From Pseudomonas cannabina (GTDB taxonomy: Bacteria; Pseudomonadota; Gammaproteobacteria; Pseudomonadales; Pseudomonadaceae): a stretch of 64,000 nt of DNA. The notes below the pieces were generated by a model, which did no database searches, had not been told where the DNA came from, and saw only the letters and a list, made by a program, of their open reading frames with translations. A program made the translations under genes and the position numbers. The stretch lies in NCBI RefSeq assembly GCF_900100365.1, contig NZ_FNKU01000001.1:2046001-2110000 (forward strand), given 5' to 3'. Positions 35,516-44,875 of this stretch are shown piece after piece (the first letter of the stretch is position 1; every line of letters begins with the position of its first letter).

Positions 35516-36967
35516 CTAGTGGCTATCCGCCTGCGATAGCGGTCGCGCCACCTCCTCCAGCGATTTCCGTTCGGCGGCCATGCCCCAGATCGACTGCACC
35601 AGTGCAGCGAACAGCATCAACCCTGCCCCGATCAGATAGCCGATCAGCACGTTGCTGCGATCACCGGTTTCGATCAGTTCACCAAACAGCGTCGGCCCGA
35701 TAATGCCGCCCAGCCCCGTGCCGAATGCATAGAACACGGCAATCGCCAGCGCGCGTATCTCCAGCGGAAAGGTTTCGGCCACGGTCAGGTAAGCCGAGCT
35801 TGCCGCCGCCGACGCGAAGAAAAAGATCACCATCCAGGCGATGGCCTGCTGTGTCACATCCAGCAAGCCCTGCTGGAACAGATAACCGCTGATTGCCAGC
35901 AGAACCCCGGACACGCCATAGGTCAGGCTGATCATCACCCGCCGACCGACCACGTCAAACAGCCTGCCCAATAGCAGCGGCCCGCAGAAATTGCCCAGTG
36001 CCAGCGGCAACACGTACCAGCCCACCCGCTCGGCGGGCACATCGTAGAAATCCGTCAGCACTAACGCGTAAGTGAAGAAAATCGCGTTATAGAAGAACGC
36101 CTGAGCGGTCAGCAGCGTCAGGCCCACCAGCGAACGCTGGCGGAACGTGACCAGCAGCGTTCTGGCGACCTCGCCGAGCGGCGTGTGGTCTCGGGCATGC
36201 AGCCGCAACGGTTTACCCTCGACGGCAGGCAATACGTGCCCGCGGCGTTGCATGTCCGCTTCGATCTGCTCGACGATGCGGGTCGCCTCTGCCGACTGGC
36301 CATGAATCAACAGCCACCGCGGGCTCTCCGGCAGCCACAAGCGCATCAGCAGCACCAACAAGCCCAACACCGCGCCGATCCCGAAGCACAAACGCCAGCC
36401 GAGTTCGGCCCCGATCCATTGCGGGTCCAGCAAGACAATCGAGCCGACCGCGCCCAATGCCGCGCCCAGCCAGAATGTGCCGTTGATGGTCAGATCAACC
36501 CAGCCACGATAACGGGCCGGCGTGAATTCCTGGATGGTCGAATTGATCGCCGTGTACTCGCCGCCGATGCCCATTCCGGTCAGAAAGCGGAACAGCATGA
36601 AGCTCCACACGCTGAACGAGAATGCCGTGGCAGCGGTGGCGCCGACATACAGCAGCAAGGTGATGAAGAACAGCTTACGACGCCCCAGGCGGTCCGCCAG
36701 CCAGCCGAAGAACAGCGCACCCAACACGGCACCAGCGATGTACGCAGCGCCCGCCAGGCCAATATCGCTGTTGCTGAGGTTAAGCGCCGGACTGGCTTTG
36801 AGGGCGCCCGCCACCGAACCTGCGAGGGTGACTTCCAGGCCATCGAGCAACCAGGTGATGCCCAGCGCAACGACCAGCAAGGTATGAAAACGCCCCCAGG
36901 GCAGGCGATCCAGCCGGGCAGGCAAATCAGTTTCGAACACGGTTCCATTGGCACGATTGGTGTTCAT
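35516..36967 (-). CDS. MFS transporter, sugar-porter/metabolite type
   Basis: 483 residues with twelve membrane helices. The MFS loop 2-3 motif appears as 'GWLADRLGRRKLFF' and the central motif after helix 6 as 'WLPESPRWLL', the sugar-porter signature; loop 8-9 shows 'GRLFDVVGRRV'. This type transports sugars, aromatic acids or other organic anions with protons; the substrate is not determined. ATG at 36967 has GGAGAG upstream; the 52 codons before it cover a REP-like repeat and are not coding. It starts beside a dispersed repeat region. Confidence 0.87.
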   Translation of the reverse strand: MNTNRANGTVFETDLPARLDRLPWGRFHTLLVVALGITWLLDGLEVTLAGSVAGALKASPALNLSNSDIGLAGAAYIAGAVLGALFFGWLADRLGRRKLFFITLLLYVGATAATAFSFSVWSFMLFRFLTGMGIGGEYTAINSTIQEFTPARYRGWVDLTINGTFWLGAALGAVGSIVLLDPQWIGAELGWRLCFGIGAVLGLLVLLMRLWLPESPRWLLIHGQSAEATRIVEQIEADMQRRGHVLPAVEGKPLRLHARDHTPLGEVARTLLVTFRQRSLVGLTLLTAQAFFYNAIFFTYALVLTDFYDVPAERVGWYVLPLALGNFCGPLLLGRLFDVVGRRVMISLTYGVSGVLLAISGYLFQQGLLDVTQQAIAWMVIFFFASAAASSAYLTVAETFPLEIRALAIAVFYAFGTGLGGIIGPTLFGELIETGDRSNVLIGYLIGAGLMLFAALVQSIWGMAAERKSLEEVARPLSQADSH

Positions 36968-36994
36968 CTCCGAGCTCTCCACGTCTGACGTTGT

Positions 36995-37110
36995 TACGTG
37001 ACTATCGTGCGACGCTCTGCGTCGACATGCCGTTCTGGACGCTCTGCGTCCGATCTTGACTGTGCGGTGCTGCGCAGACCTGTGACGCGGAGCGTCACGA
37101 AATGTATGTC
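36995..37110. repeat. Dispersed REP-like element with GACGC-YCY-GCGTC palindromes
   Basis: Contains CGACGCTCTGCGTCG, GGACGCTCTGCGTCC and TGACGCGGAGCGTCA, three similar short hairpins separated by 'TTCTG' and 'GATCTTGACTGTGCGG' spacers. The same order of motifs recurs inside the tandem repeats at 53.9-55.0 kb and at the right window edge, so this is a family of interspersed repeats. Confidence 0.75.
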
Positions 37111-37187
37111 CACGCGGAGCCAATCATGTCAGGCCCTCCACGGCTGACGCTAATGTCAGGATTGAGATTCGCTGAAATCACCCGAGT

Positions 37188-38507
37188 TCAGGTGATCCAG
37201 AACCACATCAGCGTCAGGTTGGCTGCCGAAATCAGGCCGAACAGACCCCACGCGACGGCTTTCACCAGCCGACTGTTGACGAATGGCCCCATCAGTTGCG
37301 AGTCACTGGTGAAGCGGATCAGCGGCCACAGCGCGAACGGCAGTTGCAGGCTCAAGACCACCTGACTGAGCACCAGCATCTTGCCCACTGAGCTGTCGCC
37401 GAGCCAGATCACGCCGATCAAGGCGGGGATCAGTGCCAGCGCGCGGGTGATGAAACGCCGCTGCCAGCAAGGAATCTTCGCCTGCAAAAAGCCCTCGAGC
37501 ACCACTTGCCCGGCAATCGTGCCGGTGAACGTCGAGCTCTGCCCGGCCGCCAGCAAGGCGACACCGAACAGCACGCTGGCGATAGCCCCGCCGACCAACG
37601 GATCGAGCAGGTGATAGGCGTCCTGAATCTCGACCACTTCGGTGTGTCCGGTCTTGTGGAACGCCGCCGCCGCGAGAATCAGAATCGCGGCGTTGATCAA
37701 CAGCGCCAAGCTCAATGAGCCGATGGTGTCGAGGCGCGCGAAGCGAATCGCGCTGGCTTTGCTCGCCAGGTCTGAGCCGTTGACTCGCGTTTGTACCACC
37801 GAGGAATGCAGATACAGGTTATGCGGCATGACCGTGGCACCCAGTATGCCGATCGCGATGTACAGCGGCTCCTGATTGCTCAGCACATCCCAACTCGGTT
37901 TCAGCCCGGCAAAAACGTCCGGCCAGAACGGCTTGATCAGGATCAATTCGACGGCGAAGCAGGCCGCGATGGTGGCGATCAGCCCCAGCACAATCGCTTC
38001 CAGACGGCGGAAGTTGGCACCCTGCAAGGCCAGCACAATCAGCGTATCGAAAGCCGTCAGCGCCACCCCGGTGGTGATCGACACTCCCAGCAGCAGGTGA
38101 AACGCCAGCGCCGCACCCAGCACTTCAGCCAGATCGGTGGCAATGATCGACAGTTCTGCCAGCAGCCACTGCCCTTTTGCCACGTTACGGCTGTAGTGGC
38201 TGGCGGACAGTTGCGCCAGATCCCGCCCGGTGGCGATGCCCAGGCGCGAACAGAGATTCTGCAACACCATGCCGGAAAGACTGGCCAGCACGACCACGAA
38301 CAGCAACGAATAACCGAAGCGCGAGCCGGCCTCGATAGCCGTCGCCCAGTTGCCAGGGTCCATGTAGCCGATGGAGATCAGCAATCCGGGGCCGACGAAC
38401 AGCATCATCTTGCGCAGCAGCGAGGCGTTTGGCGGGATGACAATGCTGTCACTGGTTGCCGAGGGGCAGAACGGAGCAGTCGCGGTGGTGGGCAGTTTGT
38501 ACGTCAC
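37188..38507 (-). CDS. mntH: Nramp-family divalent metal (Mn2+/Fe2+) transporter
   Basis: About 439 residues with eleven membrane helices. The metal-site signatures are present: 'GYMDPGNWATAIEAG' (DPGN in helix 1), and 'ATVMPHNLYLHSS' (MPH in helix 6). MntH imports Mn2+ (and Fe2+) with protons. The frame is open to 38573, but a GTG at 38507 has the best ribosome site (AGGGATCC) and gives the usual length; the reader should treat the start as uncertain. No Mn riboswitch (yybP-ykoY) could be recognised upstream. Divergent from the MFS gene at 38806. Confidence 0.88.
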   Translation of the reverse strand: MTYKLPTTATAPFCPSATSDSIVIPPNASLLRKMMLFVGPGLLISIGYMDPGNWATAIEAGSRFGYSLLFVVVLASLSGMVLQNLCSRLGIATGRDLAQLSASHYSRNVAKGQWLLAELSIIATDLAEVLGAALAFHLLLGVSITTGVALTAFDTLIVLALQGANFRRLEAIVLGLIATIAACFAVELILIKPFWPDVFAGLKPSWDVLSNQEPLYIAIGILGATVMPHNLYLHSSVVQTRVNGSDLASKASAIRFARLDTIGSLSLALLINAAILILAAAAFHKTGHTEVVEIQDAYHLLDPLVGGAIASVLFGVALLAAGQSSTFTGTIAGQVVLEGFLQAKIPCWQRRFITRALALIPALIGVIWLGDSSVGKMLVLSQVVLSLQLPFALWPLIRFTSDSQLMGPFVNSRLVKAVAWGLFGLISAANLTLMWFWIT

Positions 38508-38805
38508 AGGATCCCTGTTGGGCAGAAGAATGAAGAGCCTCATCCTAAAGTTTTGTGACACATGTTGATACATCCATACTGACTCAACGCGCCGGACGGA
38601 CGCGGCATATGCCCGGACTCAAGAAATCATGAGCTTGTGGACAACCATTATCTGATCAGCGTCATACAGTGCCGAAATGAAATAAACAGTCAACAAAGTA
38701 ACCTGTTAAACAATTATTCATCCTGAATGGACCCAAAAACGCACACAGCGCTAATCCATTACCAATTGTAAAAGCGTACTATCCGGCTTCAAACAAGAAC
38801 TCAGG

Positions 38806-40233
38806 ATGGCATTGATGAATCCTTCGCGGAAGACAGGCACTGCGGGCAACGAACCGCTGCGTGCCGCTCAAATCTCGGCGCGTATCGACCGGCTCCCTGC
38901 GGTTGCGACTCTCTGGCGACTGGTTGCGCTGCTGTCCATTGCCGGATTCTTCGAACTCTATGACCTGTTCCAAACCGCCTATATCAGCCCCGGCCTGATC
39001 CGCGAAGGCATCTTTGCCACCGGCAGCCAGGGCCTGTTCGGCTTTTCCGATCAGGCAGCCTTTGCTTCAGCGACGTTTCTCGGCCTGTTCTTCGGTGCCA
39101 GCCTGCTGAGTCCGATTGCCGATCGCTTCGGTCGTCGCGCGATTTTTACCTTTGCGCTGATCTGGTACACCGTCGCCACTGTGATCATGGGCCTGCAAAC
39201 CTCGGCAATGGGCGTGATCGGCATGCGCTTCGTGGTCGGTATCGGTCTGGGTGTCGAACTGGTGACCATCGACACTTACCTGTCGGAACTGGTGCCCAAG
39301 CGCATCCGCAGTTCGGCCTTCGCTTTCGCCTTTTTCATCCAGTTTCTGTCGGTGCCCTGCGTCGCACTGATGTCGTGGTGGCTGGTGCCGCAAGACCCGC
39401 TGGGCTTTGCCGGCTGGCGCTGGGTGGTGATCAGCAGCGCGGTATTTGCGCTATTCGTCTGGTGGCTGCGTGCAGCACTTCCCGAGTCGCCGCGCTGGCT
39501 GGCGCAACAGGGGCGCTTCGATGAGGCCGAACGAATCATGGATAACATCGAGGCACGTTGCCTGAAAGAGCATGGCAAGCCGCTGGACGAACCACAGCCA
39601 GAGGCGGTTGCCGTCGAAAGCAAGGGACGCTTTGCCGACTTGTGGCAACCGCCCTACCGCCGTCGCACCTTGATGCTGGTGGTGTTTCACATTTTTCAGG
39701 CGATCGGTTTTTTCGGCTTTGGCAACTGGCTGCCCGCGCTGCTTTCTGGGCAAGGCGTCAGTGTCACCCACAGCCTGAGCTATGCCTTCGTGATTACGCT
39801 GGCGTACCCGTTGGGGCCGTTGCTGTTCGTAAAGTTTGCCAATCGCTTCGAAAACAAATGGCAAATTGTCGGTTCGGCATTAGGTGCAATGATCTTCGGC
39901 AGCCTGTTCGCGTTTCAAACCAGCGCAGCCGGGCTGATCCTCTGCGGGGTCATGATCACGTTCTGCAACGCCTGGCTGAGCTTCAGCTACCACTCTTATC
40001 AGGGAGAGCTGTTTCCGACCAACATTCGCGCTCGCGCGGTGGGGTTCTGCTATTCGTTCAGCCGTCTGTCAACGGTATTCAGCAGTTTGCTGATCGGAAT
40101 ATTTCTCGATCACTTCGGCACACCCGGAGTGCTGGCGTTCATTGTCAGCAGTATGCTGATCGTGATCATCGTCATCGGCCGCTTCGGGCCGCGCACCCGC
40201 AATCTGGCGCTGGAACAGATCACCCATCGCTGA
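38806..40233 (+). CDS. MFS transporter, sugar-porter-like
   Basis: 475 residues, twelve helices. 'IADRFGRRAIFTF' (loop 2-3), 'ALPESPRWLAQQGRFDEAERI' in the centre, and 'VKFANRFENKW' (loop 8-9) mark the MFS fold. 'FELYDLFQTAYISPGLI' in helix 1 (with Asp) is typical of proton-coupled metabolite:H+ symporters of this clan. ATG at 38806 follows AGGATGGC; a weaker extension is possible. It is monocistronic; the regulatory region (38574-38805) is AT-rich with no identified operator. Substrate unknown. Confidence 0.88.
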   Translation: MALMNPSRKTGTAGNEPLRAAQISARIDRLPAVATLWRLVALLSIAGFFELYDLFQTAYISPGLIREGIFATGSQGLFGFSDQAAFASATFLGLFFGASLLSPIADRFGRRAIFTFALIWYTVATVIMGLQTSAMGVIGMRFVVGIGLGVELVTIDTYLSELVPKRIRSSAFAFAFFIQFLSVPCVALMSWWLVPQDPLGFAGWRWVVISSAVFALFVWWLRAALPESPRWLAQQGRFDEAERIMDNIEARCLKEHGKPLDEPQPEAVAVESKGRFADLWQPPYRRRTLMLVVFHIFQAIGFFGFGNWLPALLSGQGVSVTHSLSYAFVITLAYPLGPLLFVKFANRFENKWQIVGSALGAMIFGSLFAFQTSAAGLILCGVMITFCNAWLSFSYHSYQGELFPTNIRARAVGFCYSFSRLSTVFSSLLIGIFLDHFGTPGVLAFIVSSMLIVIIVIGRFGPRTRNLALEQITHR

Positions 40234-40273
40234 GACCGCAAGTGCCATGGCAGTAATCAGCGATTGGTGCGGG

Positions 40274-40498
40274 TCACGCCTGGGCCCACTCCACGTTGGT
40301 CACACCGAAGTGTTCGGCGTAAGGCTTCGAGACCCGTGGGACCTTCTCCAATCGGTATTTAGGTATGCGCGCCAAGCCTGCATCGACACTTGCGTAATGC
40401 CAGGCCTCTGCGTTGTCCATGCTCTCGGTGCGTATGTAGAAACTCTTGAACGAACCGTTTAATAAATAATCAATGCGGTAGTGTTTTGGAAGCGCCAT
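40274..40498 (-). CDS. DUF6555-family small protein
   Basis: 74 residues. The sequence 'YRIDYLLNGSFKSFYIR...MDNAEAWHYASVDAGL...KVPRVSKPYAEHFGVTNVEW' in separate pieces matches what I recall of DUF6555, a small Pseudomonas-specific family of unknown function. ATG at 40498 has AGG at 7 bases upstream; a longer frame to 40558 lacks a site. It is a stand-alone gene, convergent with the MFS transporter. Confidence 0.7.
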   Translation of the reverse strand: MALPKHYRIDYLLNGSFKSFYIRTESMDNAEAWHYASVDAGLARIPKYRLEKVPRVSKPYAEHFGVTNVEWAQA

Positions 40499-40613
40499 TG
40501 AAAACCTGATCCTTTTTTCAGCAGTGGCTTGAAGTATAGGTGACCTTATCCACTGCAAAAAAATTCAGTCTTTTTTCAATATCCGCGACCAATGAACGTT
40601 GTCAGACGCTCTA

Positions 40614-41153
40614 TCAGCGAATACCCAGCCGCTTGGCCAAACGATTGAGATTGTCTCTGTCCAGGGCCAACTCTCGAGCCACTTGCGTCCATCGGCCATT
40701 ATGCCGGGCAAGGCATTCGCTGGTGAGGCGATGATAGAGATCGGCACGGAAGCGCCCCGAACGAACCTCCTCGGCGAGGTCCCGATTGGTTGCAGCGATG
40801 ATGCGCACGTCCACGCGATGCTCGCGATCCGAACCGACCCGCTGCAACTGACCGCTTTGCAGCACACGCAGCAGCTTGGACTGCACCGCCAATGCCAACT
40901 CGTCCACCTCGTCGAGAAACAGCGTGCCACCGTTGGCCAGTTCGAACTTGCCGCTGCGATCGCTGACAGCGCCGGAAAAAGCGCCTTTGACGTGCCCGAA
41001 CAGTTCGCTCTCGACCAGCATTTCTGGCAGCGCTGCACAGTTGGGGCTAATCAGTGGTTGATGCGCCCTGGGGGAATGCAGATGGATCGACTCGGCCACC
41101 AATTCCTTGATGTCTCCCCGGAAAAACAGGTGATTCAATAAATGCAACTGCAC
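40614..41153 (-). pseudogene. NorR-like sigma-54 activator relic (N-terminal and internal deletions)
   Basis: Only 179 codons remain of a protein that is normally about 500. The N-terminal GAF sensor domain is missing, and the ATP-binding Walker A (GETGVGKE) is reduced to '[12 protein letters not shown]'. The AAA+ middle part is recognisable ('[25 protein letters not shown]', '[10 protein letters not shown]', '[14 protein letters not shown]', 'RADLYHRL'), then a deletion of roughly 130 codons joins it directly to the C-terminal Fis-type helix-turn-helix ('[25 protein letters not shown]'). The GAFTGA contact with sigma-54 reads GAFSGA. The joined ORF has no internal stop, so deletions were in frame or the relic is still being read. 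It cannot function as an activator. Confidence 0.85.
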
Positions 41154-41373
41154 GTCAGCGTTCTGGCGCTCAATAACGTTACAACACTGACGTTATCAGC
41201 CCTGAATAAAGTTCATAGTTGAAACAATAGCGACCCTGCATCATAAGCGCGGAACCGCTGCGTTTTCTGACGCCACGCCTCTGGCGAGATTGTCGAGGCT
41301 GTTTAACTTTATTGAAGTGGCGATTGTCCGTTTTCGTTCCATAGTGCGCTCACTTTCAAAGGAGCGACTGTTC

Positions 41374-42825
41374 ATGCACGGCATTCAGGGAAGAGTTCTT
41401 GAGGCCCCTCCTCCGCTGGTCGTTGATCTGGATGGCACATTGTTGCGTTCGGATCTTTTATTTGAAACAGCAGTGGCGTTTATTCGACATCACCCGCTGC
41501 AGGTGTTCAGACTGGTCGTCTGGTTGTTTCAGGGCAAGGCGGCGCTCAAACAACATCTGGCACTTGCAACACCGATCGACGTCGCCTGGCTGCCTTATAA
41601 CGCGCAGGTCGTCGACTACATCAAGGCCGAGCGCCAGACCGGGCGCCTGATCATTCTGGCAACAGCCGCCCATGGCAGCATTGCCGAACGTATCGCACAG
41701 CATCTTCAGTTGTTCGACCAGGTGTGGGCCTCGGACGGAGCAACCAATCTGTCTGCTCATCGAAAACGCGACCTGCTGGTCAGCCACTACGGTGAGGGTG
41801 GCTTCGACTACATGGGCAACTCTCGGGATGACCTGTGTGTCTGGGCGGTGTCCCGCAACGCCATCGTCGCCCGACCGCTGGCGGGCGTCGAACGGCAGGC
41901 ACGTGCGCAAGGCAATGTCGCGCAGGTGATCAACTCGACCAGCCACCCCTGGCGCGACTGGCGCAAAGCCCTGCGCCTGCACCAATGGCTGAAAAATGCG
42001 CTGCTGTTTGTGCCTCTGCTGGCGGCGCATCAGGTGCAGCAATCGCAGCAGTTGCTCGATGGCCTGTGGGCATTCCTGTGTTTTGGCCTGTGCGCGTCGA
42101 GCGTCTATGTGCTCAACGATTTGCTGGACCTGGCAGACGACCGCCATCACCGCAGCAAACGCGAGCGGCCCTTCGCCAGCGGGCAACTGTCGATCAAGGC
42201 CGGGCTGATCGCCTTACCGCTGCTGCTGATTGCCGCCTTCGCTGGCGCAGCGGCCTTGTTGCCCTGGCCGTTTTCAGCCGTGCTGGCGGCCTACTACCTG
42301 CTCACGCTGGTGTACTCGCTTTATCTCAAGCGCCATATGGCGGTGGACGTCATCGTCCTGGCCATGCTCTACACCACGCGCATTCTGGCAGGCGCGGCGG
42401 CGTTTCAACTGCCGCTGACCTTCTGGATTCTGGCGTTCTCGATGTTTCTGTTCCTCAGCCTGGCGCTGGTCAAGCGCTACGCCGAGTTGCGCGACGCCCG
42501 ACTGCGCGAGGTGGACAGCAAGACCCGTGGCCGTGGCTATTACCCCGGTGATCTGAACATGATCGCCTCACTGGGGGCGTCGTCCGGCAACCTGTCCGTC
42601 ATGGTCCTCGCGCTGTACATCCACGAAGGCACCACAGTGGCGCTGTACGAGCATCCCCATGTGATCTGGCTGGCCTGCCCGCTGCTGCTGTTCTGGATCA
42701 CCCGGGTCTGGATGCTCACCCATCGCGGCATGATGAACGAGGACCCGGTCGTGTTTGCCCTTCGCGACCGGGTCAGTCAAGGCGTAGGGGCGCTGTTCCT
42801 GCTGGTGTTCTGGATCGCCGCATGA
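41374..42825 (+). CDS. HAD-UbiA fusion: polyprenyl-phosphate phosphoribosyltransferase (DPPR synthase-like) with phosphatase-like domain
   Basis: 483 residues. Residues about 15-190 form a haloacid-dehalogenase domain with the nucleophile motif 'VVDLDGTLLRSD' (Asp near residue 18) and 'MGNSRDDLCVW'. Residues about 215-483 form a UbiA membrane prenyltransferase with nine helices and the prenyl-diphosphate motif 'LNDLLDLADDRHHR' (N248 D). In mycobacteria, the UbiA protein Rv3806c makes decaprenylphosphoryl-5-phosphoribose and a separate phosphatase removes the 5-phosphate; the fused HAD domain could do both steps. The stop overlaps the next start (ATGA at 42822). It is first in a five-gene operon. 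GGAG precedes the ATG at 41374; 28 codons upstream are also open. Confidence 0.85.
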   Translation: MHGIQGRVLEAPPPLVVDLDGTLLRSDLLFETAVAFIRHHPLQVFRLVVWLFQGKAALKQHLALATPIDVAWLPYNAQVVDYIKAERQTGRLIILATAAHGSIAERIAQHLQLFDQVWASDGATNLSAHRKRDLLVSHYGEGGFDYMGNSRDDLCVWAVSRNAIVARPLAGVERQARAQGNVAQVINSTSHPWRDWRKALRLHQWLKNALLFVPLLAAHQVQQSQQLLDGLWAFLCFGLCASSVYVLNDLLDLADDRHHRSKRERPFASGQLSIKAGLIALPLLLIAAFAGAAALLPWPFSAVLAAYYLLTLVYSLYLKRHMAVDVIVLAMLYTTRILAGAAAFQLPLTFWILAFSMFLFLSLALVKRYAELRDARLREVDSKTRGRGYYPGDLNMIASLGASSGNLSVMVLALYIHEGTTVALYEHPHVIWLACPLLLFWITRVWMLTHRGMMNEDPVVFALRDRVSQGVGALFLLVFWIAA

Positions 42826-44138
42826 GCGCGCCACTTTATTCATGGGGACGTTATCCGCTGATCGCCCAGCAGGGCCATGCCTGTGAAAGCATCGACGCGC
42901 TGCCGGACCATCTCGCTGGCGTCGTTGCCCGCCATCAAAGCAGCCTGCCGTTCGGCAACGGGCGCAGCTACGGCGACAGTTGTCTGGCCGCCAGTGATCA
43001 TGTGCTGGCTATGCGCACGCTGGATCGCTTCATCGACGCCGACTGGCACAGCGGCCTGGTGCGGCTGGAAGCGGGAATGACCCTCGCGCAGCTACTCACG
43101 GCCGCCGTTCCGAAGGGCTGGTTTCTGCCGGTGACGCCAGGCACGCAACTGGCAACCGTCGGCGGCGCAGTCGCCAATGACGTGCACGGCAAGAACCATC
43201 ACCTGCGTGGCACCTTTGGCTGTCATGTGCGGCGTTTCGGCCTGGTCCGCCACGACGAAGCGCCAAGGGTCTGCTCGGCGGAAGAAAATCCCCGGCTGTT
43301 CGCCGCCAGCATTGGCGGCTTGGGGCTGACGGGCGTCATCAGTTGGGTGGAGCTGCAACTGCTGTCGATCCGCGCCAGCCAGATCGACAGCACGGTGGTG
43401 CGTTTCGCCAATCTGGCCGAGTTTTTCACGCTGTCACAGGAACTGGACGCTCATCACGAGTACAGCGTGGCGTGGATCGACTGCCTGGCCCGCGGTCGTC
43501 ACAGCGGCCGCGGCGTGTACATCGTCGGCGATCATGCGCGTTACGGATCATTATCGGTCAATCCGCGTGCCAGCCTGAGCGTGCCGGTCACTCCACCGGT
43601 GTCGCTGGTCAACAACCTCTCACTGCGTGCATTCAACGCTCTTTACTGGCATGCCCATCCGCGCAAACCTGCGCCACAACGCAGTGCCTACGAAACGTTT
43701 TTCTACCCACTGGACCGGGTTCTGCACTGGAACCGCCTGTATGGGCGCAAAGGGTTTCAGCAGTACCAATGCGTGATTCCCGAGCAATCCGCGCCGCATG
43801 CCATACAGCTTCTGCTCGACGTCATTGCGGCCTCAGGCCAAGGCTCGTTTCTCGCGGTGCTCAAGCGCTGTGGCGATGTCGTTTCGCCGGGGCTGCTTTC
43901 GTTTCCGCTGCCCGGTACCTCGCTGGCGCTGGACTTTCCCCACACCCGTGACCTGACCGAATCGCTGTTTCCGCGTCTGGACGCCATCGTTCGTGAAGCG
44001 GGCGGACGTCTGTATCCGGCCAAGGACGCGCACATGTCCGGTAGCGATTTCCGTCAGGCCTACCCGGCCTGGGAGCAGGTTGAAGCCCTGCGCGACCCCA
44101 CTTTGATGTCCCGCTTCTGGAAACGAGTGATGCCATGA
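42822..44138 (+). CDS. FAD-linked decaprenylphosphoryl-ribose 2'-oxidase-like enzyme (DprE1 family)
   Basis: 438 residues. The FAD-binding half has the PCMH motifs 'PFGNGRSYGDSCLAA' and 'ATVGGAVANDVHGKNHH', the latter nearly identical to that of mycobacterial DprE1. The C-terminal part has a substrate domain ending 'YPAKDAHMSGSDFRQAYPAWE', again DprE1-like. DprE1 oxidises C2' of polyprenyl-phosphoryl-ribose to a keto intermediate as the first half of an epimerisation to arabinose. It overlaps both the upstream UbiA gene and the downstream DprE2-like SDR by 4 bp, which fixes the operon order and supports the same pathway. Confidence 0.88.
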   Translation: MSAPLYSWGRYPLIAQQGHACESIDALPDHLAGVVARHQSSLPFGNGRSYGDSCLAASDHVLAMRTLDRFIDADWHSGLVRLEAGMTLAQLLTAAVPKGWFLPVTPGTQLATVGGAVANDVHGKNHHLRGTFGCHVRRFGLVRHDEAPRVCSAEENPRLFAASIGGLGLTGVISWVELQLLSIRASQIDSTVVRFANLAEFFTLSQELDAHHEYSVAWIDCLARGRHSGRGVYIVGDHARYGSLSVNPRASLSVPVTPPVSLVNNLSLRAFNALYWHAHPRKPAPQRSAYETFFYPLDRVLHWNRLYGRKGFQQYQCVIPEQSAPHAIQLLLDVIAASGQGSFLAVLKRCGDVVSPGLLSFPLPGTSLALDFPHTRDLTESLFPRLDAIVREAGGRLYPAKDAHMSGSDFRQAYPAWEQVEALRDPTLMSRFWKRVMP

Positions 44139-44875
44139 AAAAAATCCTGATCATCGGAGCAACATCGACCATTGCCCACGCCTGCGCGCGTCTTTGGGCC
44201 GCAGAGGGCGGCACGTTTTTTCTGGTGGCGCGCAATATCGAAAAGCTTGAGCGCAACGCGGCAGACCTCAAAGCGCTTGGTGCAGGGTTCATTACCCTGC
44301 ACCAGATGGACGCGACGCATTTCGCGGAACACCCGGCGATGCTGGCCGACTGCCTGATCGCCCTCGGGCAGATCGATATCGTGCTGGTCGCTCACGGCAC
44401 GCTGCCTGATCAGCGGGCCTGTGAGCAGGATGTGGGCCTGGCGATGCAGGCGTTCATCACCAACGGCGCGTCGGTGATTGCGTTGCTGACCCTGCTCGCC
44501 AGGCAATTCGAAGTCCAGCGCTGCGGCACGCTGGCGGTGATCTCTTCGGTGGCCGGCGAGCGCGGACGCCCGTCCAATTACCTGTACGGCTCGGCCAAGG
44601 CGGCGGTTTCGACGTTTTGTGACGGTTTGCAAGCGCGCCTGTTCAAGCTCGGCGTGCACGTCGTGACGATCAAGCCCGGCTTCGTCGATACGCCCATGAC
44701 CCAAGGCCAGGCGATGCCCGCCGCCCTGCTGTCGCAACCGTCAGTGGTGGCAGAGCGGATCGTCCGCGGTATCGCGCGCCAGTCCACCAGCCTGTATGCG
44801 CCGGGCTTCTGGGCATGGATCATGTGGGTGATTCGCTCGATTCCGCAGCCGCTGTTCAAAAGGCTCGACCTGTGA
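44135..44875 (+). CDS. Short-chain dehydrogenase, DprE2-like (keto-intermediate reductase)
   Basis: 246 residues of the SDR fold. NAD(P) binding 'LIIGATSTIAHACARLWA', a Ser in 'LAVISSVAGERG', and the catalytic 'YLYGSAKAAVS' (YxxxK) are present. A hydrophobic C-terminal patch ('MWVIRSIPQPLF') may bind the membrane. In mycobacteria DprE2 reduces the 2-keto sugar formed by DprE1 to polyprenyl-phosphoryl-arabinose. The direct 4-bp overlap with the DprE1-like gene and with the next gene (GTG at 44872) strongly suggests that this enzyme is its partner. SDRs are otherwise non-specific, so context carries the assignment. Confidence 0.87.
   Translation: MKKILIIGATSTIAHACARLWAAEGGTFFLVARNIEKLERNAADLKALGAGFITLHQMDATHFAEHPAMLADCLIALGQIDIVLVAHGTLPDQRACEQDVGLAMQAFITNGASVIALLTLLARQFEVQRCGTLAVISSVAGERGRPSNYLYGSAKAAVSTFCDGLQARLFKLGVHVVTIKPGFVDTPMTQGQAMPAALLSQPSVVAERIVRGIARQSTSLYAPGFWAWIMWVIRSIPQPLFKRLDL

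Noticed and set aside
37950..38100. Possible second start or frame for mntH
   Set aside because: The frames antisense to mntH are shadows; the Nramp motifs are continuous on the minus strand.
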